From Bacteroidota bacterium (GTDB taxonomy: Bacteria; Bacteroidota; Bacteroidia; Flavobacteriales_D; Crocinitomicaceae): a stretch of 64,000 bases of DNA. Below are positions 53,095 through 60,758 of this stretch, piece by piece; positions within the stretch are counted from its first letter, which is position 1, and the number at the start of each line of letters is the position of its first letter. The stretch is from positions 1 to 64,000 of the forward strand of contig SBGX01000031.1 of assembly GCA_006226425.1 (NCBI GenBank). The letters are read 5' to 3'. Below the pieces are notes generated by a model. That model saw nothing but the letters and a program-made list of their open reading frames with translations. It was not told the DNA's origin and made no database searches. A program made the translations under genes and the position numbers.

Positions 53095-54323
53095 GAAATT
53101 TCGTAAATCAACTCGGAAATTTTTGCCTCATCGAAGTAGTCCTGAGCTATCTCTTGTAGTTCTTCTGCTGTGATCCGATCGATTTCCTCGTACATTTCCG
53201 TGATCGTATCAATCTGATCAAAAAGAAGCAGACTTTTCCCAAGTCCCTGCATCAATCCCGAATTATTTTCCAGAGAGAGCGCCAAATGTCCTTTGAGTTG
53301 ATCCTTGGCCCCTTTCAGTTGTCCCGGAGTTAACTGTTTTTCCCGCAGTAATCTCAACTCCCGGTAAACCAGGCTGAGTGTTTTTTTTAGATACTTCTGA
53401 TCAGTTCCAAAATAAACACTCCAGTACCCTGTATCCGCATAAGGGGAATAGTTCGCCTCAATATTGTATGAGTAACCATATTTTTCACGGATTGACAAAA
53501 TCAAACGGGCGTTGAGGGCAGGCCCTCCCAAAAGATTACACAACAGCGTCATTCCCCTCCGACGATCATCCCGGTATCCCGGAGCAAGACTCCCAATGAC
53601 CACATGCGCCTGAAAATTGGCCTCCTTAGATCTTTTCTTACTGGGTCTGTAATTTTCAAAAGTTCTCGGATCAGGTCTCCCGGCACCTTTTTGTATCGTT
53701 CCAAAATCCTTCTCCAAACGTCGGACCAGCTGATTCAAGGGAATGCTTCCAACAAAGGAAATCACCATGTTCTCTGCCCGGAAATGCTTGTTGACATATT
53801 CAAGCAGGTGCTGTTGGGTAAAACCAGAAACACTTTCTTTGGTTCCCAAAATATTATTGCCCAATGGATGATTTTGAAAAATCTGTGCTTCAAACTCGTC
53901 AAAAATTCGGTCAGCCGGGGCATCCAGGTATGAGTTGATTTCATCCAGAACAATCTCCTTTTCCTTAATCAATTCCTTTTCCGGGAAAGTAGCCTGCTGA
54001 ATAATATCCGAGATCAAATCCGATGCTCGATGCAAGTGCTCCTTCATGAAAGAGGCATAGATACAAATCTCTTCTTTGGTTGTAAACGCATTTAATTCTC
54101 CTCCCACAGAATCCAGGCGGGAAAGAACATGAAAGGCGCGTCTTTTACTCGTTCCTTTGAAGATACAGTGCTCCAGGAAATGTGCCAGTCCCTCTTCGTG
54201 GTCTTCTTCATAACGGGAACCGGCCAGAATAGTCACTCCCAGATGTGCCACGATGGAATCTACATGGACATAAGCAATTCTGATCCCATTACTGAGACGG
54301 ACAATTTTTGTTTCCTGATCCAA
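53091..54323 (-). CDS. M16-family zinc peptidase
   Basis: A 410-residue M16B peptidase related to mitochondrial processing peptidase. The inverted zinc motif is H48-F-L-E51-H52 (HFLEHCIFKGT), and the third ligand is a Glu in the EKEIVLDEINSYLDAP segment. Domain 2 with the ARLILSIREKYGYSYNIEA stretch is intact. There is no signal peptide, so it probably works in the cytoplasm. The only start between the previous stop and the domain is TTG at 54323. That codon is in the same frame as pdxH, four codons after its TAA. Confidence 0.9.
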   Translation of the reverse strand: MDQETKIVRLSNGIRIAYVHVDSIVAHLGVTILAGSRYEEDHEEGLAHFLEHCIFKGTSKRRAFHVLSRLDSVGGELNAFTTKEEICIYASFMKEHLHRASDLISDIIQQATFPEKELIKEKEIVLDEINSYLDAPADRIFDEFEAQIFQNHPLGNNILGTKESVSGFTQQHLLEYVNKHFRAENMVISFVGSIPLNQLVRRLEKDFGTIQKGAGRPDPRTFENYRPSKKRSKEANFQAHVVIGSLAPGYRDDRRRGMTLLCNLLGGPALNARLILSIREKYGYSYNIEANYSPYADTGYWSVYFGTDQKYLKKTLSLVYRELRLLREKQLTPGQLKGAKDQLKGHLALSLENNSGLMQGLGKSLLLFDQIDTITEMYEEIDRITAEELQEIAQDYFDEAKISELIYEIS

Positions 54324-54335
54324 TTTGTACCTGGT

Positions 54336-54980
54336 TTATGGATTTAAACGACAGACATCCCAACTACTTCCTTTTCGTTCGAAATAGATTCGATCGTGCA
54401 GACGAGATGCTCTTCCCTGCCAGAATTCCAGACTTTCGGGACTCAGTGCATAGCCACCCCAATGAGGTGGACGAGGTACTTCACCCGTATATTGTTTTTC
54501 TAATTCCGCAATGCGATCTTCCAACTCCTGACGAGAAGTAAGCAGTTGACTTTGTTGAGAAGCCCAGGCTCCGATCTGACTTCCACGCGGACGTGAAGCA
54601 AAGTAAGCGTCACTTAAGGAATCAGCGACTCTGGTCACTTTTCCTTCTATCCTGATTTGGCGTTGTAACTCAGGCCAGAAAAAAAGCATGGATGCCTGTG
54701 AATTAGCAGCTAATTCTTCTCCTTTTCTACTTTGATAATTGGTATAAAAAACAAATTCTTCCTGATCCAACTCCTTTAAATACAGAATTCGGGAACTCGG
54801 TAAGCCCTCTGAATTAACTGTCGCCAGAGCAAATGCGTTAGCTTCAAGAACCTCTCCGTGCTGTGCCTCATCATACCATTGTTGAAACAGCTCATAGGGA
54901 TTCTTTCCGTATTGATCTTCCAGTTGACCCCGGTCAAACTCATGGTGATCGTCACGCATCTTTTTCAGGAAATCATTCAT
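54336..54980 (-). CDS. pdxH: Pyridoxamine 5'-phosphate oxidase
   Basis: An FMN enzyme of 214 residues that oxidises pyridoxamine/pyridoxine 5'-phosphate to pyridoxal 5'-phosphate. Typical stretches are ANAFALATVNSEGLPSSRILYLKELDQEEFVFYTNYQSRKG, FFWPELQRQIRIEGKV, ASRPRGSQIGAWASQQSQ and PPHWGGYALSPESLEFWQG, all FMN- or PLP-binding in this family. It follows the DUF4494 gene by 11 bp and is cotranscribed with it and the M16 peptidase. Confidence 0.97.
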   Translation of the reverse strand: MNDFLKKMRDDHHEFDRGQLEDQYGKNPYELFQQWYDEAQHGEVLEANAFALATVNSEGLPSSRILYLKELDQEEFVFYTNYQSRKGEELAANSQASMLFFWPELQRQIRIEGKVTRVADSLSDAYFASRPRGSQIGAWASQQSQLLTSRQELEDRIAELEKQYTGEVPRPPHWGGYALSPESLEFWQGRASRLHDRIYFERKGSSWDVCRLNP

Positions 54981-54991
54981 TTGGTTCCGAA

Positions 54992-55588
54992 TTAGTTCTC
55001 GAAATCGTCTTCCAGTTCGCTATCTGCTTCTTCCAATTCCTCCTCTTCATCTTCGTCGTCAACATCACTTCCTGAAGCTGAGAAAACGACTCCTTTCCCT
55101 TCCTGATAGGACTCCTCCTCTTCTTCAGTCATTGGACGACGGGAAATCTCCTTGTCCATCTCTTCTCTGAACGGAAAGATGTCCACGATGGGAGTGGATG
55201 TAATCGAAGGGATATCATAATCAGCCATGAGGCTTTGCAAGTTTTCCTGCAATCTTTCATAGGCTTCTTTAACAGAATGTGCTGTTACCAGGAAATTCTG
55301 AGATACTTTTTTCTTCTTTTCAGAATCCGCATCCTCCGCAACGTAGGACATTTTACATTTGTACCAGGTATCGCTGTCCTCATAATGGAAAATATCGTGG
55401 TACTCAGTTCGGGCAATGTTTGTCACAATGAACTCTCCTCTGATCACCGAACCCAACTCTTCATAAATCTTAGCCTCCGCATCCGTAAAGGTCATGGCTG
55501 CCAAAAGATAAGGCTCCGAAACCCGCTTAAACGTTCCGTTTTCCAACTGCTTCGTATATTTTACTTTAACCGTAAACCAATTGTTCAT
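54992..55588 (-). CDS. DUF4494 protein with acidic tail
   Basis: A 198-residue protein of a Bacteroidota-specific family (MNNWFTVKVKYTKQLENGTFKRVSEPYLLAAMTFTDAEAKIYEEL...). A folded N-terminal part of about 150 residues is followed by a strongly acidic tail (SDVDDEDEEEELEEADSE). Role is unknown. It starts a three-gene unit with pdxH and the M16 peptidase. A TATTTTTG -7 box (55611-55618, minus) lies 22 bp before the ATG. Confidence 0.85.
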   Translation of the reverse strand: MNNWFTVKVKYTKQLENGTFKRVSEPYLLAAMTFTDAEAKIYEELGSVIRGEFIVTNIARTEYHDIFHYEDSDTWYKCKMSYVAEDADSEKKKKVSQNFLVTAHSVKEAYERLQENLQSLMADYDIPSITSTPIVDIFPFREEMDKEISRRPMTEEEEESYQEGKGVVFSASGSDVDDEDEEEELEEADSELEDDFEN

Positions 55589-55701
55589 TTTGTCTTTGTT
55601 TTTAGGACTACAAAAATACGAATTCAGGGCGATTCCAGCCCGAAAGTGATCAAATTGTTAATAAGTCACCACTCCATCCAAAGGGGTCCTGAGGAAATCA
55701 T

Positions 55702-55709
55702 TACCTTTG
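55702..55709 (+). promoter_or_regulatory. Candidate promoter -7 box for the SulP gene
   Basis: TACCTTTG matches TAnnTTTG, 46 bp before the SulP ATG. No -33 TTG is visible. Confidence 0.35.
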
Positions 55710-55755
55710 TGCCTTTTTTAACGGGTGTACAAGCCCTTAAACTGGACTTATTGAG

Positions 55756-57327
55756 ATGAGAAAATACTTCAACCTGTTTGATCTTCAGCAAAAAGTAGAC
55801 TATAAAAATGAAATTCTTTCCGGACTGACGGTTGCCCTGGCGCTCGTTCCGGAAGCAATTGCCTTTGCTTTGATTGCAGGACTTTCTCCGATCACGGGTC
55901 TGTATGCCGCCTTTACGATTGGATTTGTGACTTCCATTCTGGGAGGTCGTCCCGGGATGATTTCGGGTGCCACTGGTGCCATTGCCGTCGTTTATGTCGG
56001 AATGATCGCCATCATTCGCAAAGCACATCCGGAAATTAGTGTCGATGAAATTACTCAGTATGTTTTTGCAACTGTCATCCTGGCTGGAATCATCCAAATC
56101 ATTGTAGGATTGCTCCGCCTTGGAAAATTCATTCGCCTTGTTCCTCATCCGGTCATGTTTGGCTTTGTGAACGGCCTGGCCATTGTCATCTTTATGGCGC
56201 AGTTGGATTCCTTTAAAATTGAAGGAAACTGGATGCAAGGCTATGATCTGATGATCATGCTTGGACTGGTTTTGCTCACCATGCTCATTATTTGGGGACT
56301 ACCCCGCATTACAAAGGCCATTCCTTCCTCTTTAGTAGCTATCCTGGTCGTTTCAGCCATCGTGCTGGGATTCGGAATCGAAACCAAAGTGGTCGCTGAC
56401 ACCCTTGGAAACGGGGAAACGATGGCTGCAGGCTTTCCTATTCCACAAATCCCCTCCATCCCATGGAACTGGGAAACTTTTTCGATCATTCTTCCCTATG
56501 CCTTCATCGTAGCCGGTGTCGGACTCATTGAAAGCCTCCTTACCCTGAACCTCATTGATGAAATCACCCAAACGAGAGGAAGTGGAAATAAAGAATGTGT
56601 TGCGCAGGGAGCAGCTAATATTTCCTCTGGCTTTCTACTTGGAATGGGAGGTTGTGCCATGATTGGACAAAGTTTAATCAATATTTCTTCAGGGGCACGT
56701 GCACGCCTGTCAGGGATTGTCGCATCACTTGGATTACTCAGTTTTATTCTTTGGGGCGCTCCGATCATCGAGCAATTGCCGATGGCCGCTTTAACCGGAG
56801 TGATGTTCATGGTCGCCATAGGAACTTTTGAATGGGCCAGTCTTAAAACGTTCAAGCGCATGCCCAACTCAGACATCTTCGTTATGCTGACGGTGATGTT
56901 TGTGACTGTCCTACTTCACAATCTGGCGCTTGCCGTCCTTTGTGGCGTCATTATTTCTGCCCTTGTATTTGCCTGGGAAAATGCCAAGCGTATTCGCGCC
57001 CGTAAGCATGTAGACGAAAATGGAGTCAAGCACTACGAAATATACGGTCCGCTCTTTTTCGGGTCGGTAACTGCTTTCCAGGAAAAATTCGATGTAGCCA
57101 ATGATCCGGAAGAAGTGATTATCGACTTCTCAGAAAGCAAAATTGTGGATATGTCCGGAATTGAATGCGTCAATAAAATTACCGAACGTTACCTGAAAGT
57201 TGGAAAAAAGGTACATTTAAGGCACCTGAGTTCGGATTGTCGCCAATTGCTCAAAAATGCGGACGACCTGATCGAAGTCAACATTTTGGAAGATCCGACC
57301 TATAAAGTGGTTGTGGACAAAATATAG
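55756..57327 (+). CDS. SulP-family anion transporter with STAS domain
   Basis: An inner-membrane carrier of 523 residues. SulP marks are the N-terminal EILSGLTVALALVPEAIAFALIAGLSPITGLYAAF, GMISGATGAIAVV, the NGLAIVIFMAQL region and about 12 membrane segments. A C-terminal STAS domain (about 425-523; FDVANDPEEVIIDFSESKIVDMSGIECVNKITE) has the DxSG-type Ser common to regulation. Substrate could be sulfate, bicarbonate or another anion; sequence does not decide. The next gene starts 2 bp later. Confidence 0.95.
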   Translation: MRKYFNLFDLQQKVDYKNEILSGLTVALALVPEAIAFALIAGLSPITGLYAAFTIGFVTSILGGRPGMISGATGAIAVVYVGMIAIIRKAHPEISVDEITQYVFATVILAGIIQIIVGLLRLGKFIRLVPHPVMFGFVNGLAIVIFMAQLDSFKIEGNWMQGYDLMIMLGLVLLTMLIIWGLPRITKAIPSSLVAILVVSAIVLGFGIETKVVADTLGNGETMAAGFPIPQIPSIPWNWETFSIILPYAFIVAGVGLIESLLTLNLIDEITQTRGSGNKECVAQGAANISSGFLLGMGGCAMIGQSLINISSGARARLSGIVASLGLLSFILWGAPIIEQLPMAALTGVMFMVAIGTFEWASLKTFKRMPNSDIFVMLTVMFVTVLLHNLALAVLCGVIISALVFAWENAKRIRARKHVDENGVKHYEIYGPLFFGSVTAFQEKFDVANDPEEVIIDFSESKIVDMSGIECVNKITERYLKVGKKVHLRHLSSDCRQLLKNADDLIEVNILEDPTYKVVVDKI

Positions 57328-57329
57328 TT

Positions 57330-58202
57330 ATGAAAGTCAGTGGATTCAGTTTTATTCGGAACGCGATTACCTACGATTATCCAATTGTAGAGGCAATCCA
57401 ATCGATTCTTCCCCTCTGTGACGAAGTCGTAATTGCCGTTGGAAAATCGGATGATGCCACCCGTGAACTGATAGCCTCCATTGACCCGAAAGTAAGGATC
57501 ATTGACACCCTTTGGGACGATTCTCTACGGGAAGGTGGTCGAGTCCTGGCCGTTGAAACAGACAAGGCTTTTGCAGAAATTTCCCAGGATAGTGACTGGG
57601 CCTTTTACATCCAGGGAGATGAGGTGATCCATGAAAAATACCATGACGCCATTCGTGCCGGAATGCAGGAACACCTGGATAATCCCCAGGTGGACGGACT
57701 CCTTTTCAATTACCTCCACTTCTATGGATCCTACGATTATGTAGGTACCTCCACCAAATGGTATCATAGTGAAATACGCATTGTCCGCAAGCGGGACGAT
57801 ATTTTTTCATTTCGGGATGCCCAGGGATTCAGAAAACGTCCAGATGATCTGCTTCGCGTAAAAGCCCTGGATGCTTATGTTTACCATTATGGCTGGGTCA
57901 AAGCTCCAGAAGCCATGCAAAAAAAACAGGAAAGCTTTCACAAGTTGTGGCACGACGACCAGTGGATGGAGCAAAATATTGCACAGGCCGAAAGTTTCGA
58001 CTACCTCGCGCACATTAAGGAATTAGGGAAATTTGATGGAACCCACCCAAAAGTTATGCAAGCGCGAATCGACGAAAAAAACTGGAAATTTGATTACGAC
58101 ATTTCCTACAATCGTACTAGTCTGAAAGATCGCTTTAAAAAGGCAGTCAAAAAATACGCTGGTTTGGATTTCAGTTACCAGAATTATAAACTCCTGAAAT
58201 AA
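57330..58202 (+). CDS. GT2-like glycosyltransferase
   Basis: A protein of 290 residues with a GT-A fold start: KVSGFSFIRNAITYDYPIVEAIQSILPLCDEVVIAVGKSDDATRE, then a metal-site-like WAFYIQGDEVIHE in place of DxD (QGDE). The rest holds acceptor-side strands and a basic C-terminus. It resembles family 2 enzymes of lipopolysaccharide clusters; acceptor unknown. It follows the SulP gene by 2 bp, an unusual pairing. A short hairpin (CCTGAA/TTCAGG, 58193-58213) marks the convergent junction with pcm. Confidence 0.87.
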   Translation: MKVSGFSFIRNAITYDYPIVEAIQSILPLCDEVVIAVGKSDDATRELIASIDPKVRIIDTLWDDSLREGGRVLAVETDKAFAEISQDSDWAFYIQGDEVIHEKYHDAIRAGMQEHLDNPQVDGLLFNYLHFYGSYDYVGTSTKWYHSEIRIVRKRDDIFSFRDAQGFRKRPDDLLRVKALDAYVYHYGWVKAPEAMQKKQESFHKLWHDDQWMEQNIAQAESFDYLAHIKELGKFDGTHPKVMQARIDEKNWKFDYDISYNRTSLKDRFKKAVKKYAGLDFSYQNYKLLK

Positions 58203-58216
58203 ATCACTTCAGGTAA

Positions 58217-58861
58217 CTACTTGTTGACATTTTCCAGCATCGGAACAAAACTGAAATCTCCGAAAGTTTCTTCCGTCAGACTTCCATCCTCCCCTTTCGT
58301 AATTCGGTACATTTCCTGTTTTTCCAATGAACCAATCGGAACAACCAGTACACCTCCGGGTTTGAGCTGGTCCAATAATGCATCCGGGACAAAAGGTGCC
58401 CCGCAGGTAATCAGAATGCGATCATAGGGAGCAAAAGACTCATTTCCCTTGTAACCGTCTCCGAAAATCAACCTGGGATTGAAGTTGAAATGATGAATGA
58501 TTTGCTTGGCCTTTAGAAAAAGTTCGCGCTGGCGTTCAATACTGACCACTTTAACTCCCATCTGACACAAAATGCACGTTTGAAAGCCGGAACCTGTTCC
58601 TATTTCCAGAACTTTCATTCCTTTCTTTAAACCTAACAATTGCGTCTGAAAAGCTACCGTGTAGGGATGTGAAATAGTTTGACCAGCACCGATTTGAAAA
58701 GCCATGTTGGAGTATGCCTGTTGCTCAAATGCAAGGTCCAGGAAAAAATGCCTTGGGATCGCATCAAAGGCTTTCAATACTTCATCCTGTACAATGCCCT
58801 TCTCCCCCAACTCGGTGATCAGGCGCCTTCGCATTCCCTTATGTTTGAATGTATCAATCAC
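58217..58861 (-). CDS. pcm: Protein-L-isoaspartate O-methyltransferase
   Basis: A SAM-dependent methyltransferase of 214 residues that repairs isoaspartyl residues in aged proteins. The family-specific QIGAGQTISHPYTVAFQTQLL and SAM motif VLEIGTGSGFQTCIL are present, with the RILITCGAPFVPDALLDQLKPGG end motif. It starts at GTG. A complete promoter lies 4 bp upstream, so its mRNA should be leaderless. Confidence 0.96.
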   Translation of the reverse strand: MIDTFKHKGMRRRLITELGEKGIVQDEVLKAFDAIPRHFFLDLAFEQQAYSNMAFQIGAGQTISHPYTVAFQTQLLGLKKGMKVLEIGTGSGFQTCILCQMGVKVVSIERQRELFLKAKQIIHHFNFNPRLIFGDGYKGNESFAPYDRILITCGAPFVPDALLDQLKPGGVLVVPIGSLEKQEMYRITKGEDGSLTEETFGDFSFVPMLENVNK

Positions 58862-58865
58862 GGGA

Positions 58866-58896
58866 CAAAAATACGGGCTAATCTCATGCGATGCAA
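58866..58896 (-). promoter_or_regulatory. Promoter of pcm
   Basis: On the minus strand TTG (58896-58894), a 20-bp spacer and TATTTTTG (58873-58866) form a full Bacteroidota promoter. The GTG start is 4 bp downstream, predicting a leaderless transcript. Confidence 0.7.
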
Positions 58897-58927
58897 TGGA
58901 AAACTTTGAACACGGAACTGTTCATTC

Positions 58928-59491
58928 TTATTTCTCCTTGATGCAAGTGTATACAAATGCCGGAGGAAAGTTCAACGGTGTAAAAGATAAATGAACCGAT
59001 TGAAAGAACACATCCAGTACTTTTTTGGAAACCAAGGAGTATTGAAACTGGATATACTTTCCGTGATTCTTTAAAATATTGTATGATTCCTGAATGATCT
59101 TCTCACAAATTTTTCGGGACATATTTGCTAATGGAAGTGAGGACACCACATAATCGGCACAGAGATAACCAGCTTCCTGAACGTATTTGGATACGTTCTC
59201 CGCACTATCATGTATGAGTACCACCCGAGGATCATCTAGTTCTTTCTTAAGCAGTTCGTAAAAATGTACGTTTAACTCAAAGATCATCAGACAGGCATCT
59301 TCCGGAAGCTGTTCCAGAATTTTTCTAGTAAAAACGCCATTCCCGGGCCCCAACTCAACGATCAGTTTACAATGCTTAAAATCAATGTTTTTCAGCATTT
59401 TTTCTGCTAAAAACTTCGAACTGGGGGTCATCGACCCAACCATTTTTTTCTCCTGCCAGAAGTGACTAATAAATGATTTTTTATTCGACAT
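58928..59491 (-). CDS. SAM-dependent methyltransferase, PmtA/KsgA-like
   Basis: A 187-residue methyltransferase. The SAM motif is IVELGPGNGVFTRKILEQL, followed by LMIFELNVHFYELLKKEL and a VVSSLPLANM segment where rRNA dimethylases have N-L/I-P-Y and phospholipid N-methyltransferases SSLPL. The short length and the VGSMTPSSKFLAEKML start fit PmtA-like phosphatidylethanolamine methyltransferases. Substrate is inferred. It starts 5 bp after the dihydroorotase homologue. Confidence 0.8.
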   Translation of the reverse strand: MSNKKSFISHFWQEKKMVGSMTPSSKFLAEKMLKNIDFKHCKLIVELGPGNGVFTRKILEQLPEDACLMIFELNVHFYELLKKELDDPRVVLIHDSAENVSKYVQEAGYLCADYVVSSLPLANMSRKICEKIIQESYNILKNHGKYIQFQYSLVSKKVLDVFFQSVHLSFTPLNFPPAFVYTCIKEK

Positions 59492-59496
59492 TACTC

Positions 59497-60756
59497 TTAT
59501 TCTACTAGGGCCAATTTACGATTATTGATTACCCCCACTACTTTCCCTTTCATTTCTTTTCCACAATAAGGTGTGCAGGGATAAGATGATCTTAAATTCT
59601 GCTGGTCAGGAATCCATTTTTCATCCGGGCAAAACAAACTCAGGTCAGCCACCATTCCTTTTTTGATTTCTCCACGCTCTCCCAACAATAGTTGACGATT
59701 CCGCCCAGCAACTACCTCTAGCCATTCTTCGGTCGATAAGATCTGGTTTGTCTGAACAGCCGAATACATCAACTGCAGGGTAATATTCCCTGGTTTGACA
59801 TCATCAAAAGCCACTAATTTATCTTCCTGATCCGAGGGTCTGTGGTTCGAAACAATGCTATCAATTGTTCCTTTCTTAACGCCTTCAATCAAGGCAAGGC
59901 GATCCTCTTCTCTTCTCAACACAGGCTTTAATTTGTAGTGATGATCGAATTCGAATACTGCTTCTTCATTGAACAGCAACTGCTCAACATGAACGTCTGC
60001 TGTTACATTGAGCCCTTTTGATTTCGCCTGTTCGATCAAGGGAAGTGCCTCCGCTGAAGAAATTCCGGTCAAATGAAGCGCTGATTCACTATACTCCAAT
60101 AAACGGAGATTCCGGTCAATTTGAATCAACTCGGAGATAAAAGGATCTCCTTTTAAACCTGTTCGAACAGATGCTTCTCCTTCATTTACCTGTGCCCCAT
60201 GAGCCAGAGAAGGATCGCTGTTAAAGAGCATAATCCTAGCTCCTAAATTCCGGGAATACAAAAGAGCCCGATGAGCGAGCCCAGCAGAAACAGGGTGGTC
60301 ATCATCTGTAAAGAACCGCACTCCTGACTGACTCATATCGTACAATTCCGCTAGTTCTTCTCCTTTGCACCGGACACTGATGGCCCCTGCTGGATGAAGT
60401 TGACAAACCTCTTGGCTTGCCCGGGACAACAGATACTCTACCTGTGTTTTTCCATCAATTGGAGGCATGGTGGTCGGAACTGTTTGAACATGCGTAAAGC
60501 CTCCGAAAGCTGCCGCTTGCAAACCTCCCTGAATGGTCTCCTTATATTCATGTCCTGGATCACAAAAATCTGCCTTAAGGTCAGTCCATCCCAAAGACAC
60601 GCAAAGCCCAGGACGTTCAATTAAAACAGCATCCGCAATTTCCCCGATCTGACCAATTTCAGAAATTTCCCCGTCCTGAATCAACAAATCCTGTTGAGTT
60701 CCGTGGTACTCTGAATTTCGATCCAGTATTCTGGCTTGTTTAATCAGTATTTTCAT
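59497..60756 (-). CDS. Dihydroorotase homologue lacking the metal-binding His residues
   Basis: A 419-residue amidohydrolase of the dihydroorotase family. The usual D-x-H-x-H-x-R-x-P-G metal and substrate motif is here D59-L-K-A-D-F-C-D-P-G: both His are replaced (Lys61, Asp63) and the Arg by Cys65. The usual T-D-H-A-P-H is S-N-H-R-P-S, losing the catalytic Asp. Flavobacterial homologues of this type are known and often sit next to BatA genes. It may be a non-catalytic partner of aspartate carbamoyltransferase, as PyrC' is in Pseudomonas, or may have another role. I start at ATG 60756, 2 bp after the BatA stop. Confidence 0.88.
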   Translation of the reverse strand: MKILIKQARILDRNSEYHGTQQDLLIQDGEISEIGQIGEIADAVLIERPGLCVSLGWTDLKADFCDPGHEYKETIQGGLQAAAFGGFTHVQTVPTTMPPIDGKTQVEYLLSRASQEVCQLHPAGAISVRCKGEELAELYDMSQSGVRFFTDDDHPVSAGLAHRALLYSRNLGARIMLFNSDPSLAHGAQVNEGEASVRTGLKGDPFISELIQIDRNLRLLEYSESALHLTGISSAEALPLIEQAKSKGLNVTADVHVEQLLFNEEAVFEFDHHYKLKPVLRREEDRLALIEGVKKGTIDSIVSNHRPSDQEDKLVAFDDVKPGNITLQLMYSAVQTNQILSTEEWLEVVAGRNRQLLLGERGEIKKGMVADLSLFCPDEKWIPDQQNLRSSYPCTPYCGKEMKGKVVGVINNRKLALVE

Positions 60757-60758
60757 AA

